Source: Naegleria lovaniensis
Taxonomy: Eukaryota > Heterolobosea > Eutetramitea > Acrasida > Naegleriidae
Direction: 5' to 3'
Assembly: GCF_003324165.1 (NCBI RefSeq)
Contig: NW_025407863.1
Location: 118,585-182,584 of the forward strand
Length of the DNA: 64,000 bases
Below are positions 1 to 9,483 of this stretch, in pieces (position 1 is the first letter of the stretch; each line of letters starts with the position of its first letter). The translations under genes and the position numbers were made by a program. The notes below the pieces were generated by a model. That model worked only from the letters and a program-made list of their open reading frames with translations, was not told the DNA's origin and searched no databases.

Positions 1-1329
1 GATGGTTCTTAATCATTCCACTGGCAAATTTGCTCATGTAAATTCGTACACGATTATCTTTGTCACTGAATCTCGACAAAAAGTCTGTTTCAAAAATGTT
101 TGGATACTCCTGAAGAGTTCAGAGTCTTTTGCTTTAAACATATTACCAAGCAATTGAATAACAGCAGATCTCACTTGAACGTCTTCATCCTTCAATTGAA
201 TACAAAGATTTGGCATCACCGTCAACAATAATCTTGATGAGACAAGGTTAATCTCATATATCAAGCTGAAAACTCTTGCACGTTTCTTTTTGTAGGAAGA
301 TTTGGTCTTGTCTTTGGTATTTTCAAGCTCTTTTAAGATGTCATTGAGATAATCGTTTAGCTGAGAGGAAATGTGCTCTTGAGTCTTATCTAGAACGGTT
401 TTAGCAATATGTTTAGCAGAGAAATGGGATTCTTCGTCGTTTTGTTCATCCTTGTCCTCGGTCTCCTCTTCCTCAGAGGGGAGCTTGGATCTATTTTCTA
501 GAAGTGGTTGAATTAACACTTCAATTAACTTTGAATCGACAGTATCAACAGACTCAATGACTGAGATCATTATATCACAAATATATGAAATAACTTTTTG
601 AGGTTGATTTGTTTCACAGTCTGTGACAATTCTAAACAGCGACTCAAATAATGGAATAATAAGACTTTCACATTCATCATAGTTTGCCAACATGATGAAA
701 ATTTTGACTATAGATAGTCTTTCTAACAAGTAAAATCTTTGAGAGAATAATGACCCTGATCCTTGACTTAATGCTACAATTTGGTCAATAATAAATCTAA
801 ATATTTTTGGTAAATCTTCTTCATCAAAAGGACAGTCTGGTGCTGTCACTCTCAAAACATCTACAATTGTACGAGCGGCATAGACTTTTACCTCTTCTGA
901 TCTGTTTGAAATAATCTTTTTATCAATTAAATTGGCTAGAAATAATTCATCCCAAGGAGCATCTTCCGGAGTGGCCAATTGACCCATTCCTTTCAGAATA
1001 TCAGCAACTTTCTAATGAAAAATGATCAGTAATCAACTCGCTCGGATATATTAACATACCTTCATTCTACCAGTGAAATCTCCACTGGCAATACTTTCAG
1101 AAATATATGCTCCTGACAAGACATCTGAAACCTCTTCTCCTTCATCCAAAAATTGAGACAATTGTGCTTGACTTGCTGACAAACTAAACAATGATTCAGA
1201 GAGTGATTGACTAGGTGTGCCAGCAGGGGTGAAGGAAGTTTCTTCTTCGTTTCTTGATTTTCTTTTCGGTGTTTGTGGAGCAGATTCCTTTGAAGAGGAA
1301 GCCTTCTTTCTGTTGGTTCTTGGAGGCAT
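1..1329 (-). CDS. PDS5: Sister-chromatid cohesion protein PDS5 (N-terminal part, runs off the window)
   Basis: Cohesin-associated HEAT-repeat protein that regulates cohesin loading and release in the nucleus. Exon 1 is 1060-1329 (basic, Ser/Thr-rich start MPPRTNRKKASSSKE), followed by a 48-nt GT-AG intron (1012-1059) and exon 2 from 1011 downward. The spliced frame reads GRMK then KVADILKG. Family-typical stretches are ARTIVDVLRVTAPDCPF, RFYLLERLSIVKIF and SRLLLTVMPNLCIQLKDED, which align with human PDS5A/B. An acidic Glu-rich insert sits near spliced residue 270. Near 78-82 the frame breaks in a run of five A (T on the coding strand). One more base would continue into FLSRFSDKDNRVRIYMSKF, which is again PDS5-like, so a one-base consensus error is likely. 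The 3' part lies outside the window. The upstream region carries E2F-like motifs. Confidence 0.88.
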
Positions 1330-2185
1330 TATAAATTTGAAATGGCTAAACCTAGAGAATTGATGATGATGATCGTTATTGTAATGTTATTAGCACAGAC
1401 TGGAAAATTTTGATTTGAATAAATTAAAAGTTATGCGTAACTGGACTGATGACTACACAGGTATTTGTGATGAACGTTGTGTGTTAAAGGCTTTTTTTTT
1501 GAATTTGAGAAAAAAGAATTTTTGGCGGTTAAAGGTTCCTCATTTCGCGCGAACGATGGAATCATCGTTTGCAGAAGAATTCAAGCCCCAGAGAAAGTAA
1601 ACTCAATATGAACATAGCCTGTTTTTTGATAATGACAATATACTGTTTATATACAAGTACAAAAGCGTTAAGGATGGAATGATGAAGGAAACGATTTGCC
1701 TCAGGTCAAAAACACGTTGTGATTTTAAAATATATACAAATGATTCTCAAATGAGTGATGCATTCAGAATAGGTTGTTGATTGGAATTTGTTGCATGTGA
1801 ACATTGACACTAAAATTGTTTGAAGGAAGGAAAATATTGTTCATCCATTTGGACGTCATGTCATCACAACTTTCCACATATAATTATACTACTGCTGCTA
1901 TCAAAATGTCCACTCACTGTGCTAGAAAAGAGAAGTCATTCATATAAAAACTGTTGCCAAAGAGAGGAAAGGAAGAAGGAGGAAAGAATGTCAATAGAGG
2001 AATAATAAGAGAGGGTTGTTGTTGTTGGTTTGTGATTCCAAATATTGCAAGAGAGAATAAGCGCTCCATTATCAATGTTAATATCATCATTGTCATCATC
2101 ATGGGAAATGATATCACACAATTCTTCTCTCTCTCACAATAAACTAATAATGAATTCCATAAGAATTCTCATTGTGTGCTCTCTC
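1330..2185. other. Intergenic region between RRM gene 3' end and PDS5 5' end
   Basis: No convincing coding region. Open stretches near 1415-1600 and 1820-2140 on both strands are low-complexity, unlike any family I know, and lack a good start or splice context. The segment nearest PDS5 holds G+C-richer E2F-like motifs (1519-1553). The rest is AT-rich and repetitive in simple T/G/A words. Confidence 0.6.
1519..1553 (-). promoter_or_regulatory. Putative E2F/DP-type sites upstream of PDS5
   Basis: Two motifs lie about 190-225 nt upstream of the PDS5 start codon: TTTGGCGG at 1521-1528 and the near-palindrome TTTCGCGCGAA at 1543-1553. Both fit the E2F/DP consensus TTTSSCGC. CG-rich words are rare in the surrounding AT-rich spacer. 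E2F control of cohesion and S-phase genes is known in animals and plants. That this lineage uses the same site is inference. Confidence 0.4.
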
Positions 2186-3267
2186 TTATTGATTCTTACA
2201 AGGACCACCAGCACCATTTTGTGACTTGCTTTGTGGTGTCTTGCTCACTTCTCTTCTCGTTGGAATTTTATCTTCAAGAAAGTCCTCAGCACTCAATATT
2301 ATCACATCATATTCTTGTCCAACTTTCTCCGAGAGTTCTATGGCTTTCTTTTTTCCTTTTTGTTTGTTAAATTCAACAAAAGCAGCTGAGAATACGAGAG
2401 CTCCAGATCGAATAATTTCCAATCGTTTCACTCCTCCATCACACTTTTTGAAAAAGTTACCCACTTGTTGTTCATCCACAACGAATGGAAGTTCTAACAC
2501 ACAGATGGCTCTTTTCAGGAACTAGAGTGTTTTCCAATCATCATGTTGTTAATGTTATCATCAAAAAGAGTAGTGATATACCATCATGTGTGTGTGTGTG
2601 AGAGAGAGAGAATCAAGACACATTTGAGAAAGAGACAGTCATTACACAATATTCGAAAATCATGATTGTGTTCGAGAGGAAGGATACAAGTATCACAAGA
2701 TTGTTGAGAGCACACAAAACACGCAATTCAGTGGATGAAATGATTCCATCATATAGCACCAACAAGTGATCCAAATTCCATTCGTCGTAGTCGTCGTCAC
2801 GATTACACACGTGATATTTTGATTTGGGAATGATGGGAATGAGACACATGATGATCATTGCCATTACCATGTTGAACAAATCAAACACACAATCATCACC
2901 AAATGAATGTTCATTCATTGGAACCCGATGATGGTTATTATACAAATTACCACAGATGTAGATGCCAAATATCATTCACGTCAAAAATTGTAATCAATTG
3001 CAAAACACCATATAACACCATGTTGAACGACCATCATTGTGTATTGTCGACGTTACAATTTCAAAAATGAAATCCAAAGCGAGTGGATAATACAAGTTGA
3101 GCACCATGTTTGATTTCGTTGATAATGTTCACACACAATGTATTGTTATTATTGTTATGAAAAAAGGTATAAGTCATCATCAAATGACAATATCATTTAC
3201 TCACCTCTGGATCTTTCTCCTTCTCTTCATTGAGACGAGCTTTCATAATAGATGTATTGTTCTGCAT
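2186..3267 (-). CDS. Small RRM-like RNA-binding protein
   Basis: Two-exon model. Exon 1 is 3205-3267 (MQNNTSIMKARLNEEK, ending in a GTGAGT donor). Exon 2 is 2186-2521, starting after a TAG acceptor with FLKRAICVLELPF. Both junctions are phase 0 and give about 132 residues. ICVLELPF resembles RNP2 and FSAAFVEF resembles RNP1 of an RNA-recognition motif, with the expected beta-alpha-beta spacing between them. The C-terminal tail is short, polar and basic. The 683-nt intron is far longer than others in this window and includes a TG/AG microsatellite. An upstream open frame at 3294-3485 (MNLKQKKESLPS...) might be an extra 5' exon, but only through a poor GTTGAT donor. No partner or target can be named. 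Confidence 0.5.
2586..2612. repeat. TG/AG dinucleotide microsatellite
   Basis: A run of TG repeats passes directly into a run of AG repeats. It lies in the long intron of the RRM-like gene. Confidence 0.85.
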
Positions 3268-4027
3268 TTTAATGATCAAGTTGTTGTTGTTGTTCAGATG
3301 TTGTTAAATGATGAGTTGTTGAGAGGGTTGCTATCAACGAGTGATGATGATGATGGTGGAGGGATGTTTGTCTGTGATGAGTTGAACTGGAATTTTTTTG
3401 TTCGTTTTTCATTTGATGATTGACATGTTGAGTGGTTCTTGGAGATGATCGAGGGAAGCGATTCCTTTTTCTGCTTGAGGTTCATCTCTCAAAACATTAA
3501 CGAATTGTGTGTGAGTGGATGTTTAAGGCAACACCCCTGAAATTCTCAGTTTGCTTTTTTGCTTGTCTGTACGGACTCTGCATCTCGATTTCCATCAGGA
3601 AATCGAGGAGATCGTTCGAGCTCACTGGTTTCAAAGTTATATGTCGTACAAGTTGAGAATAGGAAACACGTTGGTGTTGTTCAACAAAGCAATTCTAACC
3701 TGGTTAAATTAAAAAAGATAAATGTTAAATGGAATGGATATCTTGTTGTAGAAAAAGTCATCTCCAACACACCTTTTGGAGAGAACAAGATATCACTCGG
3801 CTAAGCATAGTGACAACCTGCCAGAGTTTACAGAATTTAGAACAAGCAATACCTCAATTCATTTCGTTTTGATGCGTTACCCATTTGCTCCGATTCCATT
3901 CATCTCCGGTCATATTATCCATTTCGTAGGGATTTACAAAATGGGTTCGACAAACAATTTTTTAAAAATTTAAAATTTTTAAAAAAATTGCAAAACAAAA
4001 AAATATCTCAAACTCTGCAACAATAAG
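3268..4027. other. Intergenic region with strong hairpins upstream of V-ATPase c
   Basis: No convincing protein-coding gene. The region contains a perfect 10-bp hairpin with a 4-nt loop (3584-3607) and a nested pair of inverted repeats (3737-3794). The final 60 nt before the V-ATPase start are A/T-rich, as in other 5' leaders here. A low-complexity open frame on the minus strand (3294-3485) is the only other candidate. Confidence 0.5.
3584..3794. ncRNA. Candidate structured RNA or cruciform region
   Basis: CTCGATTTCC at 3584-3593 pairs perfectly with GGAAATCGAG at 3598-3607 across the loop ATCA. Further on, GATATCTTGTT (3737-3747) pairs perfectly with AACAAGATATC (3784-3794). Nested inside that pair, CTCCAA (3762-3767) pairs with TTGGAG (3776-3781). 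This much perfect pairing within 210 nt of non-coding DNA is unusual. I could not match it to U1-U6, SRP, RNase P or a tRNA. It may instead be a structured 5' leader. Strand is unknown. Confidence 0.25.
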
Positions 4028-4721
4028 ATGTTCACTCCACTCCTCGACCTCACCGCAGGTGATCCTTTCTGCTCTGCTTCTGCTGCTTTCTTCGGTATGA
4101 TGGGTTGCGCTTCTGCTCTCATCTTTGCCAACTTGGGTTCTGCCTACGGTTCAGCAAAGGCTGGTGTTGGTGTTGCTCACTTGGGTATTATGGACCACAG
4201 ACTTGTCATGAAGGGTATTGTTCCAGTTATCATGGCTGGTATCTTGGGTATTTACGGTTTGATCGTTTCTATCATTATTGCTGGTTCCATTAACGTCAAG
4301 AACGGATACAGCTCATACTCTGGATATTCTCACTTGGCTTCTGGTTTGGCTTGTGGTTTGTCTTCATTGGCTGCTGGTCTTTCTATTGGTGTTGTTGGTG
4401 ATGCTGGTGTTCGTGCTTATGGTAAACAACAAAGAGTGTTCGTCGGTTTGATTTTGATTCTCATTTTCGGTGAGGCTCTTGGACTTTACGGTCTTATCGT
4501 TGCTCTCGTCGTTTCTATGATTGGTCAAGGTAAGTGTTGGGTTTAGTTTTGGAATTTTTGTTTGCGACCGACTGTGTTATACTGTTATTTTGATACAACA
4601 ATGATTTTGTTCTATGATGACTTGTTGTTGGCATGTATGATTTGCTGTTGCCAATGATACTTGTAATGATGAAACTTGTTGAATGGAATATATAGGTCCA
4701 AAATGCCCTGCCATTAATTAG
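4028..4721 (+). CDS. V-type ATPase 16-kDa proteolipid, subunit c
   Basis: Rotor-ring subunit of the Vo sector, which translocates protons across endosomal and contractile-vacuole membranes. Exon 1 is 4028-4529 and exon 2 is 4696-4721, separated by a 166-nt GTAAGT...TATAG intron. The spliced end reads [13 protein letters not shown], giving about 175 residues, normal for eukaryotic subunit c. Four hydrophobic helices are visible as two tandem hairpins. The proton-carrying Glu sits in [18 protein letters not shown]. Codons are clearly richer in C-ending forms than in neighbouring genes, as expected for a highly expressed gene. Without splicing, the frame would end in a spurious GKCWV tail. Confidence 0.95.
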
Positions 4722-5000
4722 AGTACGCTGCTTTCAATGATTTCATCATTCCTAGATGTTTGAATCAATGAATTGATGATGAAAATCGATTTGCTAATTT
4801 AGAAGATAATAAATTTTGACATTTAAAAATATTTTAGATTTTTTATTCTCAAGGCGTTGGACGACACAAAGAAGGGTTCGACGGCGGAGATGGTCAATTT
4901 TCAAAGAGCTTGTTTCTTTAAGGAACATTAAGATTGTATTTTTTAGCGTCAAAACAGCAATGTTCAAAGAGTTCTTGAAGCATTTTGGAAATATTCTCTC

Positions 5001-6215
5001 TCACATTTTCGACAATCGTTCGTTCTCATCAAACGACAACAAGACTCTTCCAATAGTCTTTCTTTGAAGCATATCGTTCATGGCTTTCACTACATGCTCT
5101 ACTGGATACACATGACTAATAAATGGATCAATTTCACCTCGGGTCATCATTTCAAATAATTCCTTCATACTGTGTTGAATCACTTGTGGTTCATGTTTCA
5201 TGTAACTTCCCCAATACACTCCACTTGCACTGCAATTCTTGACGAGTAAAATATTTGCTGGAATTTGAGGAATGTGTGAAGTAGCAAATCCAATCACTAA
5301 CCAAACACCTCCCCATGCCATACATTTCAAACTTTGCATTCCCAAATCACCTCCAACAGGATCATAAATAATATCACATCCCTTTCCATTGGTAAAATCA
5401 GTGAGAACTGTTTTGAACCAATCCTTTTTGTTTGCTTCATAATTAATGACATGATCTGCGTGTGCCTTTTCTTTGCATAATTGACACTTTTCGTCGGAAC
5501 TACAAGCAGCAATGACAATGGCACCAAGAGCTTTTGCAATTTGACATGCAGCGAGGCCGACACCTCCACTAGCACCTAATACGAGCACAATTTTTCTCTT
5601 CTTCATGGTTTGTTTCATTGCAACTTGTTCTGATTGTGTCTGTTGATTTGTTGTATGCTTCATGGTTTGTTCTGAATGTGTCATTGTTTGTTTCATCATT
5701 GCAACTTGTTCTTTAGAGTCAAGTTCCAACTTGCACTTTTGTAAATTTCCATGTCTTGGATGAGTGAGAGCCACATGTGAAGTTGAAAAAGCCACAAATA
5801 ATCCAGCTGCTTTTTTTAAATCAATGGACTTGGGTACTCGAATCATTGCAGGATATTGAATGGGAATGTCAATGAATGATTGCCATCCATCTTTTTGAGC
5901 CAATAATAGGACTTGATCTCCAATTTGAAAAGAATGATGATTCACTTCATTGGAAGAATTAATTTCACACACAACACCTGCAATTTCTGATCCTGGAATG
6001 AAGGGAGGTAAACGTTTTTCTTGATATTTTCCTCCGACTTGTAAAACATCTGCAAAATTGAGTGCTCCGTATTTGACACGAATTCGTAAATGATTGTTTG
6101 CAAGTGGTGGAAGAGGTTGTGAAATTGGAGAGACAGTCACAGTCTCTGTATTTGGAGGAATTAACAATTCATGACAAGTGACTTGAATGGGAGGTGATGA
6201 ATAGTCTAGAGACAT
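5001..6215 (-). CDS. Zinc-independent MDR quinone oxidoreductase-like protein
   Basis: Medium-chain dehydrogenase/reductase, 404 residues, single exon. The N-terminal GroES-like domain includes YGALNFADVLQVGG and PFIPGSEIAGVV. The Rossmann nucleotide-binding motif is VLGASGGVGLAACQIAKALG, and IIYDPVGGDLGMQSLKCMAWGG follows. This pattern matches the quinone oxidoreductase (QOR2/Nqo-like) branch, which uses NADPH and lacks catalytic zinc ligands. Between the two domains (about residues 165-208) lies an insert rich in Met, Gln and Thr made of two imperfect copies of EQVAM-KQTM. Such an insert is not usual for the family. The substrate is unknown. Confidence 0.85.
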   Translation of the reverse strand: MSLDYSSPPIQVTCHELLIPPNTETVTVSPISQPLPPLANNHLRIRVKYGALNFADVLQVGGKYQEKRLPPFIPGSEIAGVVCEINSSNEVNHHSFQIGDQVLLLAQKDGWQSFIDIPIQYPAMIRVPKSIDLKKAAGLFVAFSTSHVALTHPRHGNLQKCKLELDSKEQVAMMKQTMTHSEQTMKHTTNQQTQSEQVAMKQTMKKRKIVLVLGASGGVGLAACQIAKALGAIVIAACSSDEKCQLCKEKAHADHVINYEANKKDWFKTVLTDFTNGKGCDIIYDPVGGDLGMQSLKCMAWGGVWLVIGFATSHIPQIPANILLVKNCSASGVYWGSYMKHEPQVIQHSMKELFEMMTRGEIDPFISHVYPVEHVVKAMNDMLQRKTIGRVLLSFDENERLSKM

Positions 6216-6326
6216 TTTTTGAGTTGTCTTTTATTTGCAATTTCCGATCGCCAATCACACAGCCGAACCATGATTCTCCAAGCGTTCATGTGTTTTTACA
6301 GTCTCATCACAAGACGACACTGATTT

Positions 6327-9301
6327 TTACAACCAAATAACCATGGCTGAAATATTATCTGTACTTCCTGCTGAATGAGCAAAATCTCGAATCACACAAG
6401 ATACCTTATTCGAATTCTCATGATTACTCTTGACATTATGATGATTCCAATTGGAATAAGCTGTCATGGCTGCCATTTCAAAAGCATCCTGATCACTCAA
6501 CACATCCCATACACCATCACATCCCAAAATTACGATTTGTTTTTCAATCGTGTTGGTTGTTGAATTAATATTCGTACAAGGACTATTATTCATGGTTTCG
6601 TTGGATTCAATGGAATGATTGAACCATTTCAATGGTTGATTGATCGTATCATCATCTTGTAATGAATCCACATATTGTTCTAAAACACATCCATTCACAT
6701 AGGGTTCATTGGAGAGAAAAGGTCGACTCTCCCAATCACCCAATGCTCTTGCAACACCATAGGTACCCATGGTTCGAGAATTAATGACATATCCTCCACA
6801 ATTTCGAATTCGTAAAATTTCAGAAGGATCACCTGTGGGTTTGTGATCATGTGTCATTCGATTCAGTTCAAATTCAATCAGATAATCATTTTGGGAATTG
6901 TGATTTTCTAAAGAGGAATGAATATTCAGGTCATGATGTTTCATTGGATCTTGTTCTTCTTTGGATAAAAAAACAGTTCCCATGATGGCTCTTGCATCTC
7001 CAACATTACCAAAAATAGCAAAACGTTGGTTCGGACAACAAGAGAGTGTCAAGAGTGCAAACACCACAGCAGTACAGCCATCCTTAAAGAGATGTGAATT
7101 CTTCTCACGACATGTTTCATCAGCAAGTATTAATGATTGTGCCATCCATTTCTTTAGAATTTGTAAAATTTCATCTTCCAATTCATGAGCGGTCGTATTG
7201 GAATTCCAATCATAAAGTACATTCTTGAGAGAATATTTACAAATAGATGTGAAATGTTGTGCCATCCATTCTGAAACGTTATTTCCTGCATGACCATCAA
7301 AAATTCCATACACTGAAAAGGAACATTCGAGTTGGTCAGAAATTTTCACAACTTGTCCTTCTTCAATGAGATGAGCATCTTCCATATCGGGACGAAAAGT
7401 GCCATTACAATAGGACAGTTGTGAAGTGTTGTTCCATGAAAACAGATGAGGAGAAATCTTGTTGCACTCCTCATTTTGAATCCATGGGAATTGAGGAAGA
7501 ATTTTGAGTTCTTTGAAATTGTTGTCATCTTTGGGTCTCAATTCAGCAATTTTACGATTCATATAGTCGTTCAGGGAAGAGTGACTATCACTGGTGTTGT
7601 TGACAGTATTGGATTCACCTCCTTCTTTCTCTGGATTAAATTCCAAATAGTTTCCTTCTAAATCTAAATATTGAAGAGTAGTATTGGAAAAGAGTCTTGG
7701 TAATACTTGTTCAAATGTTTCATGAATCGAATTGTAACATAGACTGAGATGTACGAGTGATGTACATGGTGTGAAATCAACGATTTCAGAAATATTGTTA
7801 TGACCAAATACAAAACTCTTAATTTGTTTTTCACAGTCTCAATAAAATTTTCAGGAATTTCACAAATTCGATTACCAGAGAGAATGAGTTGTGTCAATTT
7901 GCAACTTGGCCAACTCTCAAATATGTCAAAGGATGGAATTTGATTAAATCCACAATTCAATTTCTGTAAATTGCAAAGACACTTGTCACTAATCCAATTC
8001 TTTGGTAATTCTTTGATACGATTACAAGCAAGAGAGAGTGTGTTCAAACTTGCAAGTTTGCTCCATTTAGAAACATCAAGAGGTATTGTATTCAATAAAT
8101 TGCTTGAAATATCGAGAGAATGCAGTGATTCCAATTCTAATAATGCATCAGGAAATTCAGAAATTCTATTATGATTGAGATCCAATTCTGTCAAATGTTT
8201 AAGTTTAGAAATAGAGTAAGGAATTTGTGAAATGTGATTGTTATCGAGTATGAGACTCTTCAAAAGTGGTAAATCACCTATCGAGTCAGGAATTTCAGTA
8301 ATAGAGTTATGAGAAAGGAATAAATCTTGTAAACAACTCAATACAGAGGCATTGAAAATTGATGAAGGAAGAACAGAGATCTTGTTCGAGTGTAGATTCA
8401 ATTCCTTGATTTTTAAATTCCGTAAAGATGATGAATGTTCTTCTTCGAATGACAGGTCTTCAAATCCTTCAATAGCATTTCTTGCCAAATCCAAAGTCAA
8501 TAATTCTCGCATATGAATGAATAATTCTTTTGGAATGAGACCTTCAATTTGACATTCATACATTTTGAGAGTATGAACACTCTGTTGATAACACACCCAT
8601 TTTGGAAAACTGTTGAGATTGATATTATTATGGAGATAGAGTGATGTCAAGTTTGGAAATGTAATCTTTTCAATATTTGATTCATTCACATTCAGATCTT
8701 GTAGTGAATTTCCACTGAATGTCAATCTTTTGAGTTTTGAAGTACCATTATTAGACATCTTGATAAGACAAGACTCATCCACTTTCTCAAAATTATTGAC
8801 ACTAACATCCAACTCTTCAATGAGATGTAATAAATGGAATCGATCCAAAGCATGAAAAATTTCAAATCCATCTCCAGGGAAAATACCACATAAATCTAAA
8901 TTAAAAAAAGTTAATTCTTTCAACGTTATTTTGTTCTTTTCAATAAATAGAGGAATCACTGCATTTAACAATTTCACAACAATTTCTTTACATTCATTGG
9001 TCACATAGGAATTCTTTGGTCGATCGAATTTCTGGAAAATCTTTTCAAAACTCGACAATGTCAATTTGGAAATATCCAAACGATTGTATTTGAGAGTATC
9101 GTGAAAGAGTTTACTCATCCATTCACACAATGCATGCTCGTGATGTTTCTCGTGATAATTCAAATAATTTGTTGATCCTAAAATGGAAGTAATTTGAGTT
9201 GTTAGCGCTTCATCTTTGAGCTTGTATTGCTGAGAGAGCCATTTGAAGTTCTTGCTTGTTACTTGAGAAGACGATGAGGGTGTACTTCCTTTGTTGCCCA
9301 T
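6327..9301 (-). CDS. LRR-PP2C protein phosphatase (PHLPP-like architecture without PH domain)
   Basis: Leucine-rich repeats fused to a PP2C Ser/Thr phosphatase, about 991 residues. I chose the start at 9301 because MGNKGSTP is a classic N-myristoylation signal with an A-rich leader; an in-frame ATG also lies at 9361. About 15 LRRs run from about residue 150 to 540 (for example LKSLILDNNHISQIP and LTELDLNHNRISEFP). The PP2C domain shows FRPDMEDAH, VYGIFDGHAG, GDARAI, GTYGVARALGDW, LGCDGVWDVLSDQD and GSTDNISAMVIW, so the metal ligands look intact. The frame breaks in T5 at 7827-7831. One extra base would link the LRRs to KQIKSFVFGHNNIS and on into PP2C, and would make the total length divisible by three. 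I read this as a consensus error. It is divergent from MLH1 with 182 nt between start codons. Confidence 0.82.
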
Positions 9302-9483
9302 TTTTTTTTGTTTGTGCTTCAAAATTTCATCCGAAATGGCAGTTGACAGTTTGCCTGTCATTCAGTTGTTCACATGCCTTGTTGTTGATAGCTTTGAAAC
9401 TCCAGTCCCTGACTGTGTTTTTTCTGTTCACAGGTTTTGGAAGGCATTGATTTCCACCACTATCAAGGAAACACTGGAAAAAA

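Noticed and set aside
60-125. A 23-nt GT-AG intron in PDS5 instead of a frame error
   Set aside because: The segment to be removed aligns with residues present in human PDS5, so a missing base in the A5 run explains the data better.
1415-2142. Several short open frames on both strands upstream of PDS5
   Set aside because: Low complexity, overlapping on opposite strands, no splice or family support.
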